DNA of 9,785 nucleotides, from NCBI GenBank assembly GCA_902494135.1, contig CABUSE010000045.1, positions 1 to 9,785 on the forward strand, written 5' to 3'. The notes beneath the pieces are model-generated. The model had not been told where the DNA came from. It made no database searches and worked only from the letters and a program-made list of their open reading frames with translations. Positions 1 to 6,018 of the stretch are shown in pieces. How positions within the stretch are numbered: position 1 is the stretch's first letter; each line of letters begins with the position of its first letter. Origin of the DNA: an uncultured Collinsella sp. GTDB taxonomy: Bacteria; Actinomycetota; Coriobacteriia; Coriobacteriales; Coriobacteriaceae. A program made the translations under genes and the position numbers.

Positions 1-173
1 AGTACAAGACCATTCCTATCTTGATCCAGTACTTCCGCGGCGGCTACGGCCACGTCGAGCTCGGCCCCATGATGGCCTGCATCATGATGGTCGTTATCCC
101 CATCGTCATCATGTACATCCTCTGCCAGAAGTACATCATCGACGGCGTGGTGGCAGGTGCCGTCAAGGGCTAA
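1..173 (+). CDS. Carbohydrate ABC transporter permease, MalG type (3' end only)
   Basis: This is the last 56 codons of a gene that begins before the window; the reading frame starts at base 3 and ends with TAA at 171-173. The peptide has one hydrophobic membrane segment (around PMMACIMMVVIPIVIMYIL) and ends QKYIIDGVVAGAVKG. That ending closely follows the C-terminus typical of MalG/MsmG-family inner-membrane permeases of sugar ABC importers (final helix, then a short tail ending in GAVKG). The ATPase gene follows on the same strand after 68 bp, so the two are probably co-transcribed. Substrate specificity cannot be read from this fragment. Maltodextrin is a reasonable guess from the glgP and malQ genes nearby, but it is only a guess. 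Confidence 0.88.
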   Translation, partial: YKTIPILIQYFRGGYGHVELGPMMACIMMVVIPIVIMYILCQKYIIDGVVAGAVKG

Positions 174-197
174 TGCCGTAACTGTTTTGCAAGTTTC

Positions 198-224
198 TGC
201 GGCGCCCCTCAGCGCGGCGCCGCA
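198..224 (+). other. Intercistronic hairpin between permease and ATPase genes
   Basis: TGCGGCGCC (198-206) and GGCGCCGCA (216-224) form a perfect 9-bp, almost all-GC stem with a 9-nt loop. No T-run follows, so it is not a standard intrinsic terminator. It sits between two genes of one likely operon and ends 17 bp before the ATPase start codon. Such hairpins often block 3' exonucleases and set different transcript levels for upstream and downstream genes. That role is inferred here. Confidence 0.6.
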
Positions 225-241
225 TATCGAAAGGTAGAGAC

Positions 242-1441
242 ATGGCCGAGATTGTTCTCAAACATGTTCAGAAGGTGTATCCCAACAACGAGTCAAAAAA
301 GAAAGGCTTCTTTGGCAAAAAGAAGAAGACCGAGGAGAAGAAGCACAACCTCAAGGTTACCGAGGACGGTGTGCTCGCTGTAGAGGACTTCAACCTCACC
401 GTTCACGACCAGGAGTTCGTCGTCCTCGTTGGCCCCTCTGGCTGCGGTAAGTCCACGACGATGCGCATGGTCGCCGGCCTGGAGGACATTACCTCGGGCG
501 ATGTGCTCATCGACGGCAAGCGTGTCAACGACGTGGCGCCCAAGGACCGCGACATCGCCATGGTGTTCCAGAGCTACGCTCTGTACCCCAATATGACGGT
601 GTACGAGAACATGGCATTTACGCTCGAGCTCAAGAAGGTTCCCAAGGACGAGATCGACCGCAAGGTTCGCTCTGCTGCCGAGATTCTGGGCATTACCGAG
701 TACCTCGACCGTAAGCCCAAGGCGCTCTCCGGCGGCCAGCGCCAGCGTGTCGCTATCGGCCGCGCCATCGTGCGTGACCCCAAGGTCTTCCTGATGGACG
801 AGCCGCTGTCCAACCTGGACGCCAAGCTTCGTAACCAGATGCGTGCCGAGCTCATTAAGCTGCGCCACGAGATCAAGGGCACGTTCATTTATGTTACTCA
901 CGACCAGACCGAGGCCATGACCCTTGGCGACCGTATCGTGGTCATGAAGGACGGCGTCGTCCAGCAGATCGCCACGCCGCAGGAGGTCTTCAACCATCCC
1001 GCGAACATCTTCGTCGCCGGCTTCATCGGCGTGCCGCAGATGAACTTCTTCGATGCCCAGCTGGTGCGCTCGGGCAACGGCTTTACCGTCAAGACCGAGG
1101 ATATGAACGTGGCACTCGCCCCCGAGACTTGCGCTCAACTTGCCCTCAACTGGGACGGCGGCGACGTGAAGGAGATTACGGCCGGCGTGCGTCCCGAGCA
1201 GATCCTGCTTGCCGACAAGGGCGAGGAGGGCGCGCTCCAGGGTACCGTCGAGGTGACCGAGCTCATGGGCTCGACCGAGCATGTCCACGTGACCGCTCCC
1301 GACGGCCAGTTTGTCCTGATTATCCCCGTCGTCGACCTCGAGGCCAAGGGCGCGCTCAAGGCTGGCGACACCATCTGGTTCAAGTTTGAGAAGAACGCGA
1401 CCCACCTCTTCGATAAGGTCTCTGGCAAGAACCTAATCTAG
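242..1441 (+). CDS. msmK: Sugar ABC transporter ATP-binding protein, MsmK/UgpC/MalK type
   Basis: This is the cytoplasmic ATPase that powers a carbohydrate ABC importer. The motifs are complete and in order: Walker A GPSGCGKST (residues 64-72), Q-loop Q110, signature LSGGQ (162-166), Walker B VFLMDEP (182-188), D-loop SNLD (190-193) and H-loop H220. A TOBE-type regulatory/substrate-sensing region follows, roughly residues 245-399, with the typical GVRPEQI stretch. ATG at 242 is preceded by AAAGG at 230-234 with 7-nt spacing. The length of 399 aa is slightly above the usual 360-375 because of a lysine-rich insertion at about residues 15-43, between the first strand (KVYPN) and AVEDFNL. In many Gram-positive bacteria one such ATPase serves several sugar importers, so the partner may not be only the adjacent permease. 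The gene symbol follows family resemblance; ugpC or malK would also be defensible. Confidence 0.93.
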   Translation: MAEIVLKHVQKVYPNNESKKKGFFGKKKKTEEKKHNLKVTEDGVLAVEDFNLTVHDQEFVVLVGPSGCGKSTTMRMVAGLEDITSGDVLIDGKRVNDVAPKDRDIAMVFQSYALYPNMTVYENMAFTLELKKVPKDEIDRKVRSAAEILGITEYLDRKPKALSGGQRQRVAIGRAIVRDPKVFLMDEPLSNLDAKLRNQMRAELIKLRHEIKGTFIYVTHDQTEAMTLGDRIVVMKDGVVQQIATPQEVFNHPANIFVAGFIGVPQMNFFDAQLVRSGNGFTVKTEDMNVALAPETCAQLALNWDGGDVKEITAGVRPEQILLADKGEEGALQGTVEVTELMGSTEHVHVTAPDGQFVLIIPVVDLEAKGALKAGDTIWFKFEKNATHLFDKVSGKNLI

Positions 1442-1471
1442 GCCCGGTGCATCCAGGCCCTCCCTTTGGGC

Positions 1472-1503
1472 GACTGCGGTATTGCCATCCTTTTGCCGCG
1501 GTC
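1472..1503 (+). other. Weak hairpin just after the ATPase gene
   Basis: GACTGCGG (1472-1479) can pair with CCGCGGTC (1496-1503) with one G-U pair and a 16-nt loop. It lies directly upstream of the terminator. It may be a 3'-end stabiliser or simply chance; there is no T-run. Confidence 0.25.
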
Positions 1504-1509
1504 ACATAT

Positions 1510-1554
1510 AAGGCTCCCCTCCCGTCCACTGGGCGAGAGGGGAGCCTTTCTTTG
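1510..1554 (+). terminator. Intrinsic terminator of the transporter operon
   Basis: A perfect 12-bp stem is formed by AAGGCTCCCCTC (1510-1521) and GAGGGGAGCCTT (1537-1548), with a 15-nt loop and a T-rich tail (TTTCTTTGT). It lies 70 bp after the ATPase stop codon and reads in the same direction. Confidence 0.88.
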
Positions 1555-1580
1555 TGTTGGGATTGTCTGACCGGTCGTTT

Positions 1581-1637
1581 GTCTCGATCTGTAACGGGTA
1601 GGGCCGATTTCGGACGTTAGATGTTACAGATCGAGAC
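1581..1637. repeat. Long palindrome unit 1 of 3
   Basis: Left arm GTCTCGATCTGTAAC (1581-1595) and right arm GTTACAGATCGAGAC (1623-1637) are perfect reverse complements over 15 bp, separated by exactly 27 nt. The centre contains a small inner palindrome, CCGA-TT-TCGG (1604-1613). This is the best-conserved of three related units in this gap. There is no T-run, no open frame of note, and real terminators lie on both sides, so it is unlikely to be a terminator. Confidence 0.85.
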
Positions 1638-1660
1638 GGTTCCGCTGAGCTAACCATTTC

Positions 1661-1717
1661 ATCTAAATCTGTAACACCAAAGGTGAATTTCAGCTGCTAG
1701 ATGTTACAGACTGAGAT
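1661..1717. repeat. Long palindrome unit 2 of 3 (degenerate)
   Basis: Left arm ATCTAAATCTGTAAC (1661-1675) and right arm GTTACAGACTGAGAT (1703-1717) are the same motif as unit 1 with several changes. They pair at 13 of 15 positions, and the inner 9 bp pair without error. The spacing between arms is again exactly 27 nt. The unit starts 80 bp after unit 1. The right half shares TAGATGTTACAGA with unit 1, which points to descent from a common copy. Confidence 0.8.
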
Positions 1718-1741
1718 AAACCCAAGGGAAGGGGCCGGTAT

Positions 1742-1798
1742 GTCTCAATCTGTAACAGCTGGGACCGTTTTTACCGAGTAGCTGTTACAGATCGAGAT
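1742..1798. repeat. Long palindrome unit 3 of 3
   Basis: Left arm GTCTCAATCTGTAAC (1742-1756) and right arm GTTACAGATCGAGAT (1784-1798) enclose 27 nt, as in units 1 and 2. Here the stem extends inward through AGCT on both sides (1757-1760 with 1780-1783), giving a stem of about 19 bp with one G-T type mismatch. The unit starts 81 bp after unit 2. Confidence 0.83.
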
Positions 1799-1837
1799 TG
1801 TTTGGTCGAGTCGGGTCACAGGGTAACGTGCGGGCAC

Positions 1838-1870
1838 AAAAAACGGAGCCGTGTTGCCACGACTCCGTTT
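1838..1870 (-). terminator. Intrinsic terminator of glgP
   Basis: Read on the - strand, AAACGGAGTCGTG (1870-1858) pairs with CACGGCTCCGTTT (1853-1841) with a 4-nt loop and one G-U pair. The stem is followed by a T-run, which is the A-run at 1838-1843 on the + strand. It begins 28 bp beyond the glgP stop codon. Confidence 0.9.
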
Positions 1871-1897
1871 CTCAAGAGGATGGGTAAGGGAAGCGAA

Positions 1898-4165
1898 TTA
1901 GTTCAGGTGCCAGATCTCGTCGTTGTACTGGGAGATGGTGCGGTCGGACGAGAAGGTGCCGGCGTTGGCGATATTGATCAGCGTCTTGCGCATCCAGGCG
2001 TCCTGGTCCTCGTAGTCGGCCAGCACGCGCTCCTTGGTCTGGATGTACTCCTCAATGTCGAGCAGGGCCATAAACCAGTCCTTGCCCTTAATGTCATCGT
2101 GCAGGCGCTGCAGGCGCTCGGCGTTGCCGGTCGCCATAAAGGCCGGGTTGGTGATGAAGTCCACCAGCAGTTTAATACCGGGCTTGCGGTAGAGCACACC
2201 GGCGTCATAGGTGCCGTCGGCATAGAGCTGCTCGACCTGTTTGGACGAGGCACCAAAGGTGTAGATGTTCTCGTCGCCCACGAGCTCGGCAATCTCCACG
2301 TTGGCGCCGTCAAGCGTGCACAGGGTTAGGGCGCCGTTGAGCATGAACTTCATGTTGGAGGTGCCGCTCGCCTCCTTGGAGGCCAGGCTGATCTGCTCGG
2401 AGATATCAGCGGCGGTGATCACGCGCTCGGCGGCGGTGACGTTGTAGTTCTCGATCATGACGACCTGCAGGTAGGGAGCCACGTCGGGGTCGTTTGCAAT
2501 CCACTGCGACAGCGTCAAGATCAGATGGATGATGTCCTGCGCGATAGTGTAGGCAGGCGCCGCCTTGCCGCCAAAGATGATGGTGACGGGGTGCTTAGGT
2601 CTGTTGCCGTTCTTGATATCGAGGTACTTCCAGATGATGTAGAGCGCGAGCATCTGCTGACGCTTGTACTCGTGGATGCGCTTGACCTGGACGTCGATGA
2701 TGGCGTTGGAGGGAATGGTCACGCCCTGCTCGAGCGCCATGAACTGGCGCATGATGGCCTTGGCTTCGACCTTGGTGGCGGCCAGGCGCTCAAGAACGTC
2801 CTTGTCGTCGGCGAACTTGGCGAGTTTGCTCAGATCGCCGGTGCTGCGCCAGTCGGTGCCGATCACATCGTCGAGCAGGCTGGCGAGCGCGGGGTTGGCC
2901 CCATGGATCCAGCGGCGGAAGGTGATGCCGTTGGTCTTGTTGGAGAACTTCTTGGGATAGATCTCGTAGAACGGATGAAGCTCGGTGTCCTCCAGGATCT
3001 TGGTGTGGAGGGCGGCTACGCCGTTGATGGAGAAGCCAAAGTGGATGTCCATGTGGGCCATGTGGACGGTGTCGTGCTCGTCGATGATGGCGACGCGCGG
3101 GTCATCGTGCTCGGCCTTCGCGATCTCATCGAGCTTGACGATAATGTCGGCGATGGCAGGGGAGACCTTCTGCAGGCTGGCGAGCGGCCACTTCTCGAGC
3201 GCCTCGGCAAGAATCGTGTGGTTAGTGTAGGCGACCATGGAGCGTACGATGGTCACGGCCTCGTCAAACTCGATGTCATGCTCGGTGGTGAGCAAGCGAA
3301 TGAGCTCGGGGATGACCATGGTGGGGTGCGTGTCGTTAATTTGGACCACGGCGTAGTCGGCCAGATCGTGCAGGTTGCTGCCGCGCTCGACGGCCTCGTC
3401 GATCAGGAGCTGGGCGGCGTTGCTCACCATGAAGTACTCCTGATAGATGCGAAGTAGGCGGCCCTGCTCGTCGGAATCGTCGGGGTAGAGGAACAAGGTG
3501 AGGTTCTTGGCGATCTCGGTCTTGTCGAAGTCGATGGAGCTGCCGGGGACCAGGCCGTCGTCGACGCTTGCCAGGTCGAACAGGCGCAGGCGGTTCTTGG
3601 TGGGCTGGCCGTAACCGGGCACATCGATGTTGACGAGCTTGGAAGTAACGGCAAAATCGCCGAACTCGACGGTGTAGGAGCGGTCATCGTCGACTAGGAT
3701 GTCCTGCTCACCGAGCCACTCGTCGGGGACGGCCTTCTGCTGGTTGTCGACAAAGCGCTGACGGAACAGACCGTAGTGATAGTTGAGGCCCACGCCATCG
3801 CCGGTCAAGCCCAGCGTGGCGATGGAATCCAGGAAGCATGCGGCCAAGCGGCCCAGGCCGCCGTTGCCGAGTGACGGCTCGACCTCGAATTCCTCGATCT
3901 TGTTGAGGTCGTGACCTGCGGCGGTGAGCTGGTCCTTAACCTCGTCGTAGATGCCGAGGTCGATCATGTTGTTGATGAGCAGCTTGCCGATCAAAAATTC
4001 GGCGGAAATGTAATAGAGCTTTTTCTTGCCGTTGTTGAGCGGGCAGGCGGCGGAGCGCTCCTGCACGAGTTTGACCAGCAGCTTGTAAATGCGACGGTCG
4101 TCGAGCTGCTCGAGCGAGGTGCCAAAAGACTGCTCGGCGAGTTCCATGAGGTTAATTTGGGGCAT
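1898..4165 (-). CDS. glgP: Glycogen/maltodextrin phosphorylase (GT35)
   Basis: This cytoplasmic PLP enzyme removes glucose from the non-reducing end of alpha-1,4-glucans with phosphate, giving glucose-1-phosphate. In the 755-aa product, the N-terminal glucan/phosphate region carries EPSLGNGGLGRLAACF (about residues 96-111). The C-terminal half has VQVKRIHEYKRQ (about 492-503), GKAAPAY (about 533-539) and the cofactor motif EASGTSNMK, whose lysine (about K606) is the expected PLP Schiff-base residue. The protein is shorter than the E. coli (about 800 aa) and animal enzymes and begins close to the catalytic core, without an N-terminal allosteric extension. An in-frame ATG lies at 4192, but AGGAGA at 4170-4175 is spaced 4 nt from the ATG at 4165, so the latter is chosen. 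The gene lies downstream of malQ in a likely operon. GlgP and MalP functions cannot be told apart from sequence alone. Confidence 0.95.
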   Translation of the reverse strand: MPQINLMELAEQSFGTSLEQLDDRRIYKLLVKLVQERSAACPLNNGKKKLYYISAEFLIGKLLINNMIDLGIYDEVKDQLTAAGHDLNKIEEFEVEPSLGNGGLGRLAACFLDSIATLGLTGDGVGLNYHYGLFRQRFVDNQQKAVPDEWLGEQDILVDDDRSYTVEFGDFAVTSKLVNIDVPGYGQPTKNRLRLFDLASVDDGLVPGSSIDFDKTEIAKNLTLFLYPDDSDEQGRLLRIYQEYFMVSNAAQLLIDEAVERGSNLHDLADYAVVQINDTHPTMVIPELIRLLTTEHDIEFDEAVTIVRSMVAYTNHTILAEALEKWPLASLQKVSPAIADIIVKLDEIAKAEHDDPRVAIIDEHDTVHMAHMDIHFGFSINGVAALHTKILEDTELHPFYEIYPKKFSNKTNGITFRRWIHGANPALASLLDDVIGTDWRSTGDLSKLAKFADDKDVLERLAATKVEAKAIMRQFMALEQGVTIPSNAIIDVQVKRIHEYKRQQMLALYIIWKYLDIKNGNRPKHPVTIIFGGKAAPAYTIAQDIIHLILTLSQWIANDPDVAPYLQVVMIENYNVTAAERVITAADISEQISLASKEASGTSNMKFMLNGALTLCTLDGANVEIAELVGDENIYTFGASSKQVEQLYADGTYDAGVLYRKPGIKLLVDFITNPAFMATGNAERLQRLHDDIKGKDWFMALLDIEEYIQTKERVLADYEDQDAWMRKTLINIANAGTFSSDRTISQYNDEIWHLN

Positions 4166-4169
4166 GTTT

Positions 4170-4175
4170 TCTCCT
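4170..4175 (-). promoter_or_regulatory. Ribosome binding site deciding the glgP start
   Basis: AGGAGA on the - strand lies 4 nt upstream of the ATG at 4165. It falls inside the reading frame opened by the alternative ATG at 4192, which has no comparable site. This favours the 755-aa form over 764 aa. Confidence 0.75.
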
Positions 4176-4204
4176 GTGATGGGTTGTTTCATGTCTGCAA
4201 TTCA

Positions 4205-4245
4205 TAAGAAGCCCGCGCGAGGGGATTGGGGTGGCCTCGCGCGGG
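4205..4245 (-). terminator. Intercistronic hairpin between malQ and glgP (weak terminator or attenuator)
   Basis: CCCGCGCGAGG (4212-4222) and CCTCGCGCGGG (4235-4245) form a perfect 11-bp GC-rich stem with a 12-nt loop. On the - strand the stem is followed by CTTCTTAT, a poor T-tail. It lies between the malQ stop and the glgP start. It may partly terminate or stabilise the malQ message. I see no convincing separate promoter for glgP in this 128-bp gap. Confidence 0.55.
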
Positions 4246-4293
4246 AAAAGCAAGCGCGTCCGCACGGTGGGGAGGGGTCGGGCGCGGTAGCTC

Positions 4294-5799
4294 CTATTGA
4301 GGAAGCTCGATTTCGGCTTCCGACGGGATGCGGAAGTAGGTCTCGGTCCAGTCGGTGAGTTTGTGCTCGAGCTCGCGGGTGATGGCGCCGTCGAGCATGC
4401 GCCAGGTCCAGTTGCCGCCCAGCGTGGCAGGGGTGTTGATGCGCGCCTCGTTGCCCAAGTTGAGCAGGTCCTGCATGGTGTAGATGCACGTGTCGCTCAC
4501 GCTGGCGGCGATGGTGCGGTTGAGTGCATCTGCCATGGGTTCGCCGGCCTGCTGATGGGTGTACAGGGCTGCCTGCTCGCGCTGACGGGGGGTGGCCGTT
4601 CCCTCAAACCAACCGCGCGCCGTCTCGTTGTCGTGGGTGCCCACATAGGCGACGGTGTTGGCGATGTAGTTATGCGGCAGGTAGTACGAGTTGGTGCCCT
4701 CAAAGGCAAACTGCAGGATCTTCATGCCGGGGAAGCCCGAGTTGTCGCGCATGTCGATGACGCCGGGGGTGAGGAAGCCCAGGTCCTCGGCGATGATGGG
4801 CAGCGTGCCGAGCTTTTCCTCGAGCGTCTTGAAGAACTTGAGGCCGGGACCCTGCGTCCACGAACCGTAGGACGAATCGGGCGAGGAGAACGGCACCTCC
4901 CAATAGGCCTCGAAGCCGCGGAAGTGATCCAGGCGGATGACGTCGTACATGTCGAGGGCGGCGCGAATGCGGCCCTCCCACCAGGAGAAGCCGTCGGACT
5001 CCATGGCGTCCCAGTCGTAGATGGGGTTGCCCCAGTACTGGCCGGTGGCCGAGAACTGGTCGGGCGGCGTGCCGGCGACGCTCACGGGATTGCCGGCGGC
5101 GTCGATCTTAAAGAGCTCAGGCGTCGCCCACATCTCGACGGAGTCACGCGAGACATAGATGGGCAGGTCGCCGATGATGAGAATGTCGCGCTCGTTGGCA
5201 TAGGCCTTGAGGCGGCTCCACTGGCGATCGAAGAAGTACTGCGTCATCTGGTGGTAGAGCATACGCGCCGGATGGTCGGCGCAGACCTTGGCGGAAGCCT
5301 CGCCGCGGGTGCGGAGCTCCGCGGGCCACTCCCAAAACGCCTTGAGACCGCACTCCTCTTTGACGGTCATGAACTCACAGTAGGGGATGAGCCAGTCCTC
5401 GTTGGCCTGGATAAAGTCATCGAAATCGGCCGGCTTGTCGGCAGCAAAGCGCTCAGCGGCGCGGTCGAGAATCTGACGGCGGCCGCCAAAGATAGCACCG
5501 TAGTCGACATTGCTGGGGTCGGATCCCAGATACACGCCATCGATATCGCGCTGCTCCAGATACCCTGCCTCGATAAGCTCGGCAAAGTCGATAAAGTTGG
5601 GGTTGCCTGCGCGGGCCGAGAACGACTGATAGGGCGAATCGCCATAGTTGGTCGTCGTAAGGGGCAGAATCTGCCAGTAATGTTGTTTGCACGAGGCGAG
5701 AAAATCGACGAAGTCGTAGGCATTCCAGCCAAAGCCGCCGATTCCGTATGGTCCGGGCAGAGATGAGACGGGCATGAGGACGCCGCTTGCACGCTCCAT
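4294..5799 (-). CDS. malQ: 4-alpha-glucanotransferase (amylomaltase, GH77)
   Basis: This cytoplasmic enzyme transfers alpha-1,4-glucan chains between maltodextrins, lengthening short ones so that phosphorylase can act and releasing glucose. GH77 landmarks are clear (numbering from the TTG at 5814; subtract 5 for the chosen start): SSLPGPYGIGGFG (17-29), the substrate loop GDSPYQSFSARAGNP (58-72), DLPIYVSRDS (216-225), the nucleophile D296 in IRLDHFRG, acid/base E343 in IAEDLG and D395 in THDNET. The 501-aa length fits the short bacterial amylomaltases rather than the longer E. coli enzyme. TTG (5814), GTG (5811) and ATG (5799) are all in frame. ATG 5799 is preferred because GGTGAG lies 7 nt upstream, while the AAGAAGG further up abuts the TTG. 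It is the first gene of a probable malQ-glgP operon. Confidence 0.95.
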   Translation of the reverse strand: MERASGVLMPVSSLPGPYGIGGFGWNAYDFVDFLASCKQHYWQILPLTTTNYGDSPYQSFSARAGNPNFIDFAELIEAGYLEQRDIDGVYLGSDPSNVDYGAIFGGRRQILDRAAERFAADKPADFDDFIQANEDWLIPYCEFMTVKEECGLKAFWEWPAELRTRGEASAKVCADHPARMLYHQMTQYFFDRQWSRLKAYANERDILIIGDLPIYVSRDSVEMWATPELFKIDAAGNPVSVAGTPPDQFSATGQYWGNPIYDWDAMESDGFSWWEGRIRAALDMYDVIRLDHFRGFEAYWEVPFSSPDSSYGSWTQGPGLKFFKTLEEKLGTLPIIAEDLGFLTPGVIDMRDNSGFPGMKILQFAFEGTNSYYLPHNYIANTVAYVGTHDNETARGWFEGTATPRQREQAALYTHQQAGEPMADALNRTIAASVSDTCIYTMQDLLNLGNEARINTPATLGGNWTWRMLDGAITRELEHKLTDWTETYFRIPSEAEIELPQ

Positions 5800-5806
5800 G
5801 AATGCG

Positions 5807-5812
5807 CTCACC
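5807..5812 (-). promoter_or_regulatory. Ribosome binding site deciding the malQ start
   Basis: GGTGAG on the - strand, spaced 7 nt from the ATG at 5799, supports the 501-aa form. A second purine-rich stretch, AAGAAGG (5815-5821), has no space before TTG 5814 and only 3 nt before GTG 5811, which is poor for either. Confidence 0.5.
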
Positions 5813-5884
5813 AACCTTCTTGTTGTGGGGTCGGCCTGCCGATGGGTGTGCAGTCCGCCTCCGATGTTCTGATTCGATACGCCT

Positions 5885-5914
5885 ATTGTAAAACATGTTG
5901 TTTAAACATGTACA
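5885..5914 (-). promoter_or_regulatory. Candidate sigma-A promoter of the malQ-glgP operon
   Basis: On the - strand a -35-like TGTACA (5914-5909, 4 of 6 to consensus) and a -10-like TACAAT (5890-5885, 5 of 6) are separated by 18 bp. An A/T-rich tract lies just upstream of the -35. This would give a leader of about 80 nt before malQ. It is predicted from sequence only. Confidence 0.42.
5893..5911. promoter_or_regulatory. Operator-like palindrome inside the malQ promoter
   Basis: ACATGTT (5893-5899) and AACATGT (5905-5911) form a perfect 7-bp inverted repeat with a 5-bp spacer. It fills the space between the proposed -35 and -10 boxes, so a dimeric repressor bound there would block RNA polymerase. 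No regulator gene is in the window, and I cannot name the protein family. Confidence 0.45.
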
Positions 5915-5963
5915 GGCAAGATAAAAAAGTTGGTCGATTTTCGGCGAATGGTTACATGCCATG

Positions 5964-5997
5964 AAAAAGCCCCGACCTCACAACGTGAGATCGGGGC
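5964..5997 (-). terminator. Intrinsic terminator of galE
   Basis: On the - strand, GCCCCGATCTCAC (5997-5985) pairs with GTGAGGTCGGGGC (5981-5969), a 13-bp stem with one G-U pair and a 3-nt loop. TTTTT (the A-run at 5964-5968) follows. It lies 21 bp past the galE stop and isolates galE from the malQ promoter region. Confidence 0.92.
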
Positions 5998-6018
5998 AAG
6001 AGCGGTATGTAGGTTTTG

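Noticed and set aside
295..301. Slippery heptamer A-AAA-AAG in the correct frame in the ATPase gene, as in programmed -1 frameshifting.
   Set aside because: It arises naturally from Lys-Lys codons in a lysine-rich insertion. No strong downstream stem at proper spacing is seen, and the shifted frame ends at 448-450 in a meaningless peptide. It is noted only as a possible slippage spot.
293..1405. Long open frame (370 codons) on the - strand opposite the ATPase gene.
   Set aside because: It is a shadow of GC-rich codon use. The translation is low-complexity (rich in L, V, G, H, D) with no motif, while the + strand has all the ABC motifs.
1581..1798. CRISPR array, suggested by regular repeats separated by 23-27 nt.
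   Set aside because: The repeats alternate in orientation and are only 15 nt. The 27-nt centres of units 1 and 2 share sequence, and no cas gene is present.
4297..5766. 489-codon open frame on the + strand opposite malQ, and a 310-codon one opposite glgP (2525-3457).
   Set aside because: Both are antisense shadows lacking recognisable domains. The opposite strands encode complete GH77 and GT35 enzymes.
5815..5884. Possible riboswitch in the roughly 80-nt malQ leader.
   Set aside because: Only a 4-bp hairpin (TCGG-CCTG-CCGA) is visible. No conserved riboswitch core or terminator/antiterminator pair is present.
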